From contig CAMWTS010000011.1 in assembly GCA_947177225.1 (NCBI GenBank), positions 1 through 64,000 of the forward strand: a DNA stretch of 64,000 nt, given 5' to 3'. Numbering within the stretch: position 1 is the stretch's first letter; the number at the start of each line of letters is the position of its first letter. Below are positions 25,662 to 33,958 of this stretch, piece by piece. The notes under the pieces were generated by a model. It searched no databases, had not been told where the DNA came from, and saw nothing but the letters and a program-made list of their open reading frames with translations. The stretch comes from an uncultured Alistipes sp. (lineage in GTDB: Bacteria; Bacteroidota; Bacteroidia; Bacteroidales; Rikenellaceae). The translations under genes and the position numbers were made by a program.

Positions 25662-26397
25662 ATTAAAATATGTCGATCGATCGATTTATTCCAACCTTAT
25701 TAATATTAAAATCTTGCCGAATGATATTGATATGCCGCGTGTGATTAAATAATAGTATGGATATTAATATTTTATATGATACATTGCGTAATGCCGAGTT
25801 CTTCGTGGCTGCCGTTGCCGAAGGCAATCTTCCAGCCCGATTCACAATGACCAAAAGAATGATATACTGCGTATATTGCTGATATATAGGCTTGTTTGCG
25901 TTTTGATGCAAAACATAATATTACTTATATATATAGGTATCGACCATATGAATACCAATCGTACAGACGATAAACATAGTTCCACAAAGCGGACTTTTAA
26001 ATTTGCCCACGATATATGCAATAGCTGGTAAGCAATCGTAAATTATATGATCTTTTGAATTATATACGCGTTATAATAACCTGTATTATAGTTGTATACC
26101 CTACTTAAATGTTTGTCGCAATATGTATATTATGTTAAATTATGTGTTGCAAAAGTGTAAACGATGTGAGATTTCAGATGTCAGATATCAGGTGTTTTTG
26201 TTTTCTCGTCTATATGCTTTGATGTACCAGCGTTCGGAAAATGACATGTCGAATCCGATCGTCGCTGCTCGCCGCTTTTGGCGTCGTTTTCAGTCCTGGA
26301 TCCCGACCGATCGTAATTATATTATCTTTTGAATCATAAAGGAATACGAATATTTGCACCATCGGTACATCAAGGCATATAAACGTCTTTGTTTTTC
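25662..26397. other. AT-rich stretch with decayed coding fragments
   Basis: Over 700 bases of AT-rich sequence between znuA and the XRE gene. Base composition differs sharply from the GC-richer genes on either side. Apart from one short relic (25757-25882) I see no gene, RNA or transposon end. The open frame at 26123-26332 has no recognised product. Confidence 0.6.
25757..25882 (+). pseudogene. short coding relic, possibly from a pyridoxamine-oxidase-like flavoprotein
   Basis: A 41-codon frame (MDINILYDTLRNAEFFVAAV continuing AEGNLPARF) has codon use and residue pattern of a real N-terminus, loosely like the xFxLATVxGxQPRxRPF opening of pyridoxamine 5'-phosphate oxidase-type proteins. It then loses sense and stops. 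It stands as an island of GC-richer codons in AT-rich DNA, which suggests a decayed gene. The family assignment is tentative. Confidence 0.3.
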
Positions 26398-26556
26398 TTA
26401 TAGAAGATTTATGCTATGTGTGTGTGGTTCATGTGTTTGACCGCACAAGAAATCGACGCCAGAAATGGTCATATCCAGTTTTACGGGCATGGCCTCGGCG
26501 AACTGCACGCGATACATGTATATGTCCATCGTAAGCGGAATGGCATCGATGTTCAT
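26398..26556 (-). pseudogene. possible coding relic downstream of the XRE gene
   Basis: A 52-codon minus-strand frame (MNIDAIPLTMDIYMYRVQFA continuing EAMPVKLDMTISG) has balanced composition, unlike the flanking DNA, but no recognised family or promoter. It may be the remnant of a longer gene or chance. Confidence 0.2.
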
Positions 26557-26609
26557 CTCGTATCTCAACTATATCTCCTGCTGACGGAAAAAAGTTGCGT
26601 CATATGACA

Positions 26610-27038
26610 TTATCTGTTTTTGTAACATTCGCATGTTTGATCTGTGTAGAATATCACTATGCGATCTATATCCCTGGTTCCGGATAATGCTCTGCGAGGC
26701 GATTCCGATGAGACGTCGTTGTTGTTGGACGGTACTGAATTTTCCGCAGGATTTTGCAGTGCTGCCGATTCGAATAATGTTGCCTCAGAAGATTGCTTCA
26801 TCTCAGCCGGAGCTGCGGACGTGTCGTCGTCTCTGTACATCTGTCCGGAGTCGAGTAATAACCAGTCTGGATTGATTCTCGGAAAACGCCGCAGCAATTT
26901 GACGACAAAATCGTAGCTCGGCTTGTTGCGGTTGCGCAAAATATGAGAGATTCCCGAAGGCTGTATTTCGAGGATCTCGGCGAGCTTGGTTGCTGTCAAG
27001 TGTTCGCTTTCGAGTATTTGGTTCAATTTCGAGGTCAT
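26610..27038 (-). CDS. XRE-family transcriptional regulator
   Basis: 142 residues. The N-terminal ~60 form a Cro/C1-type HTH: LNQILESEHLTATKLAEILE, then IQPSGISHILRNRNKPSYDF (recognition helix PSGISHILRNR) and PRINPDWLLLDSGQMY, a block frequent in Bacteroidetes regulators. A Ser/Glu/Asn-rich linker leads to a short hydrophobic C-terminus DIDRIVIFYTDQTCECYKNR, also a known terminal motif in this group. A full promoter at 27054-27085 is embedded in inverted repeats, so it probably represses itself. No partner gene lies downstream, leaving its target unknown. Confidence 0.85.
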   Translation of the reverse strand: MTSKLNQILESEHLTATKLAEILEIQPSGISHILRNRNKPSYDFVVKLLRRFPRINPDWLLLDSGQMYRDDDTSAAPAEMKQSSEATLFESAALQNPAENSVPSNNNDVSSESPRRALSGTRDIDRIVIFYTDQTCECYKNR

Positions 27039-27049
27039 TTTCGATAATT

Positions 27050-27138
27050 TTTACAAATATAATTATTATATTTTTGTAAAGCAAATATTGTTACAATTGT
27101 GATTGTAAAAACATTGTTGACAATGTTTACAAATGTAA
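27050..27138. promoter_or_regulatory. cluster of inverted repeats (putative operators) upstream of the XRE gene
   Basis: Four consecutive dyads: TTTACAAA/TTTGTAAA (27050-27080); TTACAAT-N4-ATTGTAA (27091-27108); AAACATTGT-TG-ACAATGTTT (27109-27128); TTACA-AA-TGTAA (27127-27138). Most share the half-site TTACAA/T. The arrangement suits cooperative binding by a dimeric XRE repressor. Confidence 0.6.
27054..27085 (-). promoter_or_regulatory. promoter of the XRE regulator gene
   Basis: Minus strand TTTG (27085-27082), 20 bases, TATATTTG (27061-27054); the start codon lies 16 bases beyond. The 8-base arms TTTACAAA and TTTGTAAA at 27050-27057 and 27073-27080 cover the core of the promoter, placing an operator on top of it. 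Confidence 0.75.
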
Positions 27139-27610
27139 CGGTAATATTTATAGTTAAATCGAATATATAACCGTATGCTGAAACAGATTTATATTAATTG
27201 TATTAAATCGCTGGTTATTCAGCTTATATATGTGTACATAGTGCTGAAGCATGTGATTTATCGGATATCCCTCGTTCGTTAGGGATTAATAGTATAATTT
27301 ACTTTATTTGCATGTTATTTATTGTTGATTTTGCGATATATATATAATAATGTTTAGTTAGTGAACCGGGTGTTTTTATGGTTTTTTGCGCTGTATGAGC
27401 CCGTTGTTGCTTGCGTGTATAGTTGTAACTGTTAACAGTTGTTGACATATATGCCGCATTTACATATGTATTAAGTTGGCATTTCGGAGTCTGTATTGTG
27501 TGTTACATTTGTAATTACAAATGTAAAAATATTTGAAAATTGTTATAGCGTTAATATTTATAAATGTAAATTCGGGAACAAGAATGTTTCCAAATACATT
27601 ATGTTAAAAA
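27139..27610. other. AT-rich gene-free stretch with further palindromes
   Basis: No gene is supported in ~470 bases. It contains a 14-base perfect palindrome (AACTGTTAACAGTT, 27427-27440), a 10-base one (TACATATGTA, 27461-27470), and a 24-base perfect palindrome at 27503-27526 built from two TTACATTTGTAA-type half-sites. The last shares its half-site with the operators next to the XRE gene. Confidence 0.65.
27503..27526. promoter_or_regulatory. 24-base perfect palindrome, putative distal operator
   Basis: Two copies of the TTACA/TGTAA dyad are fused head to head into a perfect palindrome 365 bases from the main operator cluster. Looping to the XRE promoter is conceivable. Confidence 0.45.
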
Positions 27611-27651
27611 CGAAAAAGGCAGATAGCAATCGTTCAATGCTATCTGCCTGT
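27611..27651 (-). terminator. intrinsic terminator of the HIT-protein operon
   Basis: GGCAGATAGCA ... TGCTATCTGCC with a nine-base loop, followed on the minus strand by TTTTTCGTTTTT. Confidence 0.9.
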
Positions 27652-27684
27652 ATTTAAGAGGTATGTTGTTGTGTCGCTACCCTA

Positions 27685-28071
27685 TTATTCTGCTATTGAT
27701 TTTGCGATTTTAGCAAACTCATCTGGTGTTAAAACCAGTTTGTTTTTGTGAAAATCGACATCATTTTCGCTATTCATGGGTATCAGGTGTATGTGTGCAT
27801 GGGGAACTTCGAGTCCTAAAACCACCATTGCCACCTTTTTGCACTCTATTTTGCTCTTGATTTTGGCTGCTACCTGTTTTGCGAAAACGATCATGCCTTG
27901 CAATTCCTCGTCTTCGAGGTCGAAAATATAGTCTACTTCGTGCTTGGGTACTACGAGCGTGTGTCCCTCAGCCAGAGGATTTATGTCGAGAAAGGCGAAA
28001 TACCGCTCGTTTTCGGCGATTTTATAGCACGGGATATCCCCTGCTATAATGCGTGAAAAAATCGTTGCCAT
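27685..28071 (-). CDS. HIT-family nucleotide hydrolase
   Basis: 128 residues. The histidine triad HAHIHLIP lies near residue 91, preceded by the opening IFSRIIAGDIPCYKIAENE and LVVPKHEVDYIFD blocks of the Hint subgroup. Such proteins hydrolyse AMP-lysine or purine phosphoramidates. It is the last gene of a run from rel/spoT (28 kb) through the membrane protein to the terminator; spacing to its upstream neighbour is 12 bases. Confidence 0.92.
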   Translation of the reverse strand: MATIFSRIIAGDIPCYKIAENERYFAFLDINPLAEGHTLVVPKHEVDYIFDLEDEELQGMIVFAKQVAAKIKSKIECKKVAMVVLGLEVPHAHIHLIPMNSENDVDFHKNKLVLTPDEFAKIAKSIAE

Positions 28072-28083
28072 GTGTCTTTATTT

Positions 28084-28629
28084 TTAATCTTGATTGTTGT
28101 CGAATTTGGGTTTTAGTATCTCCGAATACAATACTGCGCGGCGCAGGTCGAAATCTTCCAACGGTTCGTGAGTATTTCTATTGGAGTTGTCGCGGCTGTT
28201 TGCGATCTCGTCTATGCTGCCTATGACACCGGTCTTGGCTTTCGCAGCGGAGCGTTTGACGTTATTGGCTCGCGATGGCTTGCGAGCGGCGACAGGCTGC
28301 CCGGTATGAGTCTCGGATTGGCGGCCGTGCTGCCGCGGTTCGCAATCGCCGGTTTCGCTTTCCGAATGCCGGTCATCTCCTTGGCCTTTGGCATTGGGGT
28401 GCTGTGCGGTCGGTGCGCCCCATTGTTTTAGCAATATCTCCAACTGACTTGGTTGGCTGTTCAATGGTGTTTCGGCGTGTCCCGTATCCTCTGCGCCCTC
28501 CTCGGTGTCCTCCGTATCCTCGATATCATTCACCTCCTCCATGTTCACATGCTGCCGTTTTTTGACCGCAGCAATATTGGACACGAGCATTGCCAGTGCG
28601 ACGAACGCTATTATTATTATCAGATCCAT
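28084..28629 (-). CDS. membrane-anchored protein of unknown function
   Basis: 181 residues. One N-terminal membrane segment (LIIIIAFVALAMLVSNIAAV) is followed by an acidic, low-complexity middle rich in Glu, Thr, Gln and Ser, and a short ordered C-terminus HEPLEDFDLRRAVLYSEILK. That last motif (DFDLRxAVxYSEIL) recurs in small membrane proteins of Bacteroidales next to housekeeping genes. It starts one base after the rel/spoT stop. The function is unknown. Confidence 0.7.
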   Translation of the reverse strand: MDLIIIIAFVALAMLVSNIAAVKKRQHVNMEEVNDIEDTEDTEEGAEDTGHAETPLNSQPSQLEILLKQWGAPTAQHPNAKGQGDDRHSESETGDCEPRQHGRQSETHTGQPVAARKPSRANNVKRSAAKAKTGVIGSIDEIANSRDNSNRNTHEPLEDFDLRRAVLYSEILKPKFDNNQD

Positions 28630-28630
28630 G

Positions 28631-30853
28631 TCAAGTATTGATTAGTCGTTTTACGCTTTCGATACCTTTTATCTTGCGAATATTGTCGAGCAGGGCATTC
28701 AGATCCTCCGTGTTTTTTACATAGAGACTGATGGTGCCCTCGAAAATACCGTCGTGGCTCTGGATACTTATCGTTCGCATATTTATGCTGAAATCGGAGG
28801 TTATGATCTTCGTCAGATCGAGTATGATTCCGGCGCGATCGATGCCGTGCAGCTCAACCGATGTGAGATAGGATACGGCTTTTTGCTGCGACCATTTGAT
28901 CTCCTCCTTGACTATGTTGCGTCCGAACTGCGCGGCGAGCTTTGTCAGCGTCTCGCAGTTCGATTTGTGTACTATTATGCGATTGTGTTCCGTGTCGCGA
29001 TACCCTACCACGGCGTCTCCCGGAATCGGATTACAACACTCTGCAATGACGAATTCCGGCTCCTGCTGTGTGCCGGCCGACGGAAGTGCGTCGGCATTGT
29101 CGTCTTCGATATTGGGATCGGAGCCGCTTCCGGGAATAAACAGTTTCCAGAATTTCAGAATCTTTTTCGATGCATTCTCCTTCAACAGCTTGTCGAGGTT
29201 GTCGAGCGATATGATGCCTGCGCCGATCTTGCTGTACAATTCGTCCTTGCTGCGGCATTCGTATGCGGGCATGATCTTTCTCAATACGCGGCCGTTCAGC
29301 ATGACGTTGCTGTGTTCGAGCTGCCGCGAAAGCATCTGTTTGCCGCGCTCTATATTGTTCTGCTGTTCGCGTTTGAGGAAACTCTTTATCGACTGTCGCG
29401 CCTTGCTCGTCGTAACCACTTCGAGCCACTCCGGTTTGGGGTGCGCTGTTTCGGCGGTGATTATCTCTATCTGGTCGCCGCTGTTTATGCGTGTTGTTAC
29501 GGCCTCGATCTTATGGTTGATTTTTGCTCCTATGGCGTGGTTGCCTATGTTGGTATGGATCTCGTATGCGAAATCCAGTGCCGTCGCGCCGTTGGGCAGC
29601 TTCAAGGCCTTGCCCTTGGGGGTAAATACCACTATTTCGGAGGTGTATAGCGACAGTTTGAAGTTGTCGAGAAAATCTATCGCATTCTCCGTCGGGCCGT
29701 TCAGGGCATTCCGTATCTTTTTCAGCCACTTGTCCAGCTCGTCTTCGTCCTGCGAGATGGTCGCATGCTTGTATTTCCAATGGGCGGCAAAGCCGCGTTC
29801 GGCGATGTCGTCCATGCGTTGTGTGCGTATCTGCACCTCGACCCATATGCCGTCGGGCCCCATCACTGTCGAGTGCAGTGCCTCGTAGCCGTTCTCCTTG
29901 GGTATGCTGATCCAGTCGCGCAGACGGTTCTGGTTGGGCGTGTAGATGTCCGTAATCGACGAATATATCTGCCAGCACTGTGTCTTCTCCGACGGAAACG
30001 GCAATGCCTGAAACACTATTCGTATGGCGAATATGTCGTATATCTCCTCGAACGATATCTGCTTGCGCTGCATCTTCTGCCATATCGAATAGATGCTCTT
30101 TATGCGCCCTGATATCTCGTATTTGATGTTGTCGCGGTCGAGCACCTCCACTATCGGGGTGATGAACTTTTCGATGTAGGCTTGTCGCTCCGACTCCGTG
30201 TCGTCTATTTTGCGCGAAATCTCCTCATACTCCTTGGGGAAGCGGTACTTCATGCAGAGGTCTTCCAGCTCGGTCTTTATGGCGTACAGTCCCAGCCGAT
30301 AGGCCAGCGGCACGAAGAGATAGATCGTTTCGCTGGTGATCTTTATCTGCTTGTTGAGCGGCATGGCTCCCAGCGTTCGCATGTTGTGGAGCCTGTCGGC
30401 CAGCTTGATTATAATCACACGCACGTCGTCCGAGAGCGTGAGCAGTATCTTGCGGAAGTTGGCGGCCTGCATCGATGCTTCGGTGTTGAACACACCTGCC
30501 ATCTTCGTCAGGCCGTCGACCATTGCCGCGATCTTGGGAGAGAACGACTGTTCGATGTCCTCTACCGTGTAGTCGGTATCCTCCACTACGTCGTGCAGCA
30601 ATGCTGCGACGACCGATTTCACTCCGAGTCCGATCTCGTTCACTACGATCATTGCCACGGCGATGGGGTGCAGTATGTACGGCTCGCCTGAGCGTCGCCG
30701 TACACCTTTGTGCGCCTCTTTGGCGAGGAAAAAGGCTCGTCGGATAAAGTCCCAGTCCTCTTCGTTGCGACAGATCTTGGCGCGTTTGCATGAGGCGACA
30801 AGCTCGTCCCATCGCCGCCCGATCAATAATTCGTCCTCGGCAGTGTAATTCAT
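28631..30853 (-). CDS. bifunctional (p)ppGpp synthetase/hydrolase, RelA/SpoT family
   Basis: 740 residues. HD hydrolase domain with its metal ligands (HP at 62, LLHDVVEDTDY with HD at 87-88), then the synthetase domain (ISGRIKSIYSIWQKM, IFAIRIVFQ, EVQIRTQRMDDIAERG), a TGS domain (VVFTPKGKALKLPNGATALD) and a C-terminal ACT domain (HGIDRAGIILDLTKII). The intact HD site suggests both synthesis and breakdown of the stringent-response alarmone. A zinc-finger-like C/H segment (IAECCNPIPGD, HKSNC) lies between TGS and ACT, as in long Rel proteins. Confidence 0.95.
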   Translation of the reverse strand: MNYTAEDELLIGRRWDELVASCKRAKICRNEEDWDFIRRAFFLAKEAHKGVRRRSGEPYILHPIAVAMIVVNEIGLGVKSVVAALLHDVVEDTDYTVEDIEQSFSPKIAAMVDGLTKMAGVFNTEASMQAANFRKILLTLSDDVRVIIIKLADRLHNMRTLGAMPLNKQIKITSETIYLFVPLAYRLGLYAIKTELEDLCMKYRFPKEYEEISRKIDDTESERQAYIEKFITPIVEVLDRDNIKYEISGRIKSIYSIWQKMQRKQISFEEIYDIFAIRIVFQALPFPSEKTQCWQIYSSITDIYTPNQNRLRDWISIPKENGYEALHSTVMGPDGIWVEVQIRTQRMDDIAERGFAAHWKYKHATISQDEDELDKWLKKIRNALNGPTENAIDFLDNFKLSLYTSEIVVFTPKGKALKLPNGATALDFAYEIHTNIGNHAIGAKINHKIEAVTTRINSGDQIEIITAETAHPKPEWLEVVTTSKARQSIKSFLKREQQNNIERGKQMLSRQLEHSNVMLNGRVLRKIMPAYECRSKDELYSKIGAGIISLDNLDKLLKENASKKILKFWKLFIPGSGSDPNIEDDNADALPSAGTQQEPEFVIAECCNPIPGDAVVGYRDTEHNRIIVHKSNCETLTKLAAQFGRNIVKEEIKWSQQKAVSYLTSVELHGIDRAGIILDLTKIITSDFSINMRTISIQSHDGIFEGTISLYVKNTEDLNALLDNIRKIKGIESVKRLINT

Positions 30854-30890
30854 GGTAAACTACCCTATTGAGTTGGTTGATAATGCGTTT

Positions 30891-31907
30891 TTACTCTTTC
30901 TTTCCGGCCTTCATGGCTTCGCGTACCTTTGCTTCCACCTCTTCGGCAAGCGCCTGGTCGTTTTTCAGAGCCTCCTTGACCGAGTCGCGACCCTGACCGA
31001 TCTTCTTGTCGCCGTACGAGAACCACGATCCGGCCTTCTTGATGACACCATAATCTACGCCAAGGTCGATTATCTCGCCTATTTTCGATATGCCCTCGCC
31101 GAACATTATGTCGAACTCGGCGCGCTTGAACGGAGGTGCCACCTTGTTCTTTACGACTTTCACCTTGGTGCGTGTTCCGAGCTGCTCCTCGCCGTCTTTG
31201 ATTACGGCCGTGCGACGAATGTCGATTCTGACGCTTGCATAGAATTTCAGCGCGTTACCGCCCGTGGTGGTCTCCGGATTGCCGTATACCACGCCGATCT
31301 TGTCGCGCAGCTGGTTGATGAAGATGCAGACGGTCTTTGTTTTCGATATGCTTGCAGTCAGTTTGCGCAATGCCTGCGACATGAGTCGTGCCTGCAATCC
31401 CATCTTCGAATCGCCCATGTCGCCTTCGATCTCCGCTTTGGGGGTAAGAGCCGCCACCGAGTCGATTACGATTATGTCTATCGCGCTCGAACGTATCAGC
31501 GAGTCGGCTATTTCGAGAGCCTGCTCTCCGTTGTCGGGCTGCGAGATGAGCAGATTGTCGACGTCGACACCCAGTTTTTGCGCATAATAGCTGTCGAAAG
31601 CGTGCTCGGCATCGATGAATGCCGCTATGCCTCCCGCCTTTTGCGCTTCGGCGATGGCGTGTATTGCCAATGTTGTCTTACCCGACGATTCGGGTCCGTA
31701 GATCTCTATTACGCGGCCTTTGGGATAACCTCCCACGCCGAGAGCCATGTCGAGCGTGATCGAACCTGTCGGTATTACGGGTATGTCGGTCACTGCCTGA
31801 CTCGACATGCGCATTATCGATCCTTTGCCGAAATCCTTCTCTATCTTGTCCATTACGGCAGACAGCACTTTGAGCTTGTCTGCGTTTACCTGTTGTTTAT
31901 CTGCCAT
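30891..31907 (-). CDS. recA: recombinase RecA
   Basis: 338 residues. ATP-dependent strand-exchange protein and SOS co-protease. Walker [14 protein letters not shown] near residue 67; [37 protein letters not shown] (Walker B) and the L2 loop [19 protein letters not shown] are diagnostic. The C-terminal tail is short and charged. It lies 16 bases from bcp and 37 from rel/spoT, likely in one transcript. No LexA box was recognised. Confidence 0.98.
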   Translation of the reverse strand: MADKQQVNADKLKVLSAVMDKIEKDFGKGSIMRMSSQAVTDIPVIPTGSITLDMALGVGGYPKGRVIEIYGPESSGKTTLAIHAIAEAQKAGGIAAFIDAEHAFDSYYAQKLGVDVDNLLISQPDNGEQALEIADSLIRSSAIDIIVIDSVAALTPKAEIEGDMGDSKMGLQARLMSQALRKLTASISKTKTVCIFINQLRDKIGVVYGNPETTTGGNALKFYASVRIDIRRTAVIKDGEEQLGTRTKVKVVKNKVAPPFKRAEFDIMFGEGISKIGEIIDLGVDYGVIKKAGSWFSYGDKKIGQGRDSVKEALKNDQALAEEVEAKVREAMKAGKKE

Positions 31908-31923
31908 GATATATGTTTCTGTT

Positions 31924-32391
31924 TTAGTTGTTTTCGTATGCTTTGATTATCTGCTGGTAGTGGTTTTTCGTGTCCACCTTGTCGAATATCTTCTCTATGC
32001 GTCCTTCGGTGTCGATTACGAATGTCGTCCTGGCCACACCCATATACTTGCGGCCGTACATCGATTTTTCGACCCATACGCCGAAAGCCTCGCACATGCT
32101 GCGGTCGGTGTCGGCCAGCAGGGTGAAGTTCAATTCATGCTTGTCGCAGAAGTTACGGTGCGACTTTTCGCTGTCGGGGCTTACGCCGACGATGCGGAAT
32201 CCCATCTCTGCCAGCTGCTCCTTGCCGTCGCGCAGGCTTTTTGCTTCGAGCGTGCAGCCCGAAGTGTTGTCTTTCGGGTAGAAGTATAGTATCGTGCGTC
32301 CGCCTTTGAGATCGGCCAGTGTCAATCTCTGGCCGTCCTGCGTGGTCGAAACGAAATCGGGAGCAATGTCTCCTATCTGTAATTTTGCCAT
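31924..32391 (-). CDS. bcp: thioredoxin-dependent thiol peroxidase, Bcp/PrxQ type
   Basis: 155 residues. Reduces hydroperoxides with electrons from thioredoxin. The peroxidatic cysteine is in [18 protein letters not shown] (the family usually has TPGCT). A resolving cysteine five residues on, common in Bcp, is absent; another cysteine (NFCDKH, SMCEAFG) may act instead. A TAaaTTTG box at 32425-32418 precedes the start, giving a transcript that can run through recA and rel/spoT. Confidence 0.93.
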   Translation of the reverse strand: MAKLQIGDIAPDFVSTTQDGQRLTLADLKGGRTILYFYPKDNTSGCTLEAKSLRDGKEQLAEMGFRIVGVSPDSEKSHRNFCDKHELNFTLLADTDRSMCEAFGVWVEKSMYGRKYMGVARTTFVIDTEGRIEKIFDKVDTKNHYQQIIKAYENN

Positions 32392-32417
32392 ATTGTTTCA
32401 GAAATATAATATTCCCT

Positions 32418-32425
32418 CAAATTTA
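32418..32425 (-). promoter_or_regulatory. -7 box of bcp
   Basis: TAaaTTTG on the minus strand, 27 bases before the start codon; no clear -33 box. Confidence 0.5.
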
Positions 32426-32514
32426 GTGATTTTTTCGTGAACTGCGGCACTCTGCGCGAGTTTTTTTGCCGATTGTGAAATCGCTGCGCTTCGTTGTAGT
32501 GTCTGTCCGTGCCG

Positions 32515-32592
32515 CTATTTTATCTTGCCGCCCTCTTTGAGTGCTTCTGGCAGGAACAGAAGTGCGAATATGATGCTAAGGATATATGCCAT
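32515..32592 (-). CDS. 25-residue membrane miniprotein (candidate)
   Basis: The frame encodes MAYILSIIFALLFLPEALKE plus GGKIK: one hydrophobic helix followed by a Glu/Lys tail, the usual shape of small inner-membrane regulators. It lies 57 bases after the Zn-ribbon gene on the same strand, so translation from that message is possible. No family is recognised; the length leaves room for chance. Confidence 0.4.
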   Translation of the reverse strand: MAYILSIIFALLFLPEALKEGGKIK

Positions 32593-32649
32593 GATATTGT
32601 ATGTGTTAGGTTTGAATTGCGTATGCCATTCGATCGATACCGCCGGCCG

Positions 32650-32865
32650 CTACTGCCACATCGCCTCCATCTTCACTTGCGACAGAAACTCCTCTTCGGT
32701 GTTGTTGAGCCGGTGCCGGCATGCCGGACATCGTATGGCGTAGCCGGTCTCTACGTGTATGCGGCTGCGATTGTCGCAGCTTCTTACTGTTGCCATGTCG
32801 GCGGCGTTGTAGTGCTTGGTGAGCGTGCCGCAATGGCTGCACTGGATTGAATATATGATTCCCAT
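32650..32865 (-). CDS. small zinc-ribbon protein
   Basis: 71 residues from the ATG at 32865 (MGIIYSIQCSHCG); an upstream start at 32910 would add a basic stretch not expected. Two CxxC knuckles (CSHC and CPAC, about 37 residues apart) predict one zinc ribbon. Between them is a basic region with NRSRIHVETGYAIR. Function unknown; nucleic-acid or protein binding is possible. Confidence 0.65.
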   Translation of the reverse strand: MGIIYSIQCSHCGTLTKHYNAADMATVRSCDNRSRIHVETGYAIRCPACRHRLNNTEEEFLSQVKMEAMWQ

Positions 32866-32968
32866 GATTGCGATCGTTTTTATTTGTTTGTTGATGCAAA
32901 GTAACCGCAATCGAGTGACAACTTATGACACAGTTTTCATTTTATGAAATATTTTTTTCGACGCATGC

Positions 32969-33868
32969 TCAGATGGTGCCGTACATTGCAATGTACTCCC
33001 TGACATACGTTTTCAGCTCTTCCGATTCGACTATGCGTATGTCGTTCAGCAGACCTATGACAAACCGTCCTGCACCTTTCATATCGGCTATGTCGGTCGA
33101 CAGTCTCCATCGGTTGTCGCCGCATGGCTCCACGTCGCGTTCGGCCAGCGGAAACTCCTCGATGAGAAGATTGTGCGCCATGACGCCCATTTCGAGCGCT
33201 ATGCGGTGGCGGCGTTGCCCGCTTATGCGGAATACATCGGTGTAGCCAATGCGATGCTCTTCGGCGTGCTCCCACTTTCGGTCGAGCTGCTCCACGCGGC
33301 CTATGCGTGAGGTGCTGAACAGTTTGTTGGTGTTGTCGGAGGTATCGAAGCACCATACCTGAACGTAGTTGGTGGTGAATGCGAACGGCTCTACCGTGCG
33401 GTCGCTCGTGGATCCGGTATGCGACGATCGGTAGTTGTGCAGCACGACGCACGTCCGATCCTCTATGGCCTCTATGAGCGAATGTATGTTGGCCGCATTG
33501 CCGCCTTTGACTATCGTGTCGGCCAGAGTGCGGTTTTCATATACCGAATAGAGCTTGCGTTTCAGATTCTGTTTGAGCAGGTTGCCCTCGTCGATATTCT
33601 CGATGGCGCGTTTGAGTATGATGGCCTCCTCCTCGGTGAAGTGCACCAGTTGCGAGATGTCTTTGAAGTGCGGCGACTCCTTGTCGATGCGGATATGGTC
33701 GCCGCTCTTTTTTATGACGAACCCCGCCTCGCGAAAGGTGTCTATGTATCTGTATATCGTTCGTCGCGACATGCCGAGTCGCTCGGCCATCTCATCGACC
33801 GAGAGTGTCGTATTGGCTGTCAGCATCTTCATCAGACGCAACAGTCGCTCTATTTTCGGTTGATCCAT
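32969..33868 (-). CDS. WYL-domain transcriptional regulator
   Basis: 299 residues from the ATG at 33868. The N-terminal winged helix (LSVDEMAERLGMSRRTIYRY) binds DNA; the central and C-terminal parts form a WYL sensor domain, recognised by VVLHNYRSSHTGSTSDRTVE, WCFDTSDNTNKLFSTSRIGR and a final winged-helix-like WCX part (HRIALEMGVMAHNLLIEEFP). WYL regulators respond to nucleic acids or nucleotides, often DNA-damage related. No operon partner lies next to it, so the target is unknown. Confidence 0.9.
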   Translation of the reverse strand: MDQPKIERLLRLMKMLTANTTLSVDEMAERLGMSRRTIYRYIDTFREAGFVIKKSGDHIRIDKESPHFKDISQLVHFTEEEAIILKRAIENIDEGNLLKQNLKRKLYSVYENRTLADTIVKGGNAANIHSLIEAIEDRTCVVLHNYRSSHTGSTSDRTVEPFAFTTNYVQVWCFDTSDNTNKLFSTSRIGRVEQLDRKWEHAEEHRIGYTDVFRISGQRRHRIALEMGVMAHNLLIEEFPLAERDVEPCGDNRWRLSTDIADMKGAGRFVIGLLNDIRIVESEELKTYVREYIAMYGTI

Positions 33869-33895
33869 GCTCAAAGATAGCCAATGTTGGGCAAT

Positions 33896-33930
33896 AAAAC
33901 AAGACGGACGCACAATATGGCGTCCGTCCG
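33896..33930 (-). terminator. intrinsic terminator of dnaA
   Basis: Perfect nine-base stem GACGGACGC ... GCGTCCGTC with an eight-base loop, followed on the minus strand by TTGTTTTATTG. Confidence 0.8.
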
Positions 33931-33958
33931 ATTCTTTCGCGGTGTCGGCGACAGCGGT

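Noticed and set aside
25663..25911. 82-codon minus-strand frame in the AT-rich island
   Set aside because: Ile/Asn/Lys-rich translation typical of random AT-rich DNA; overlaps the better plus-strand relic.
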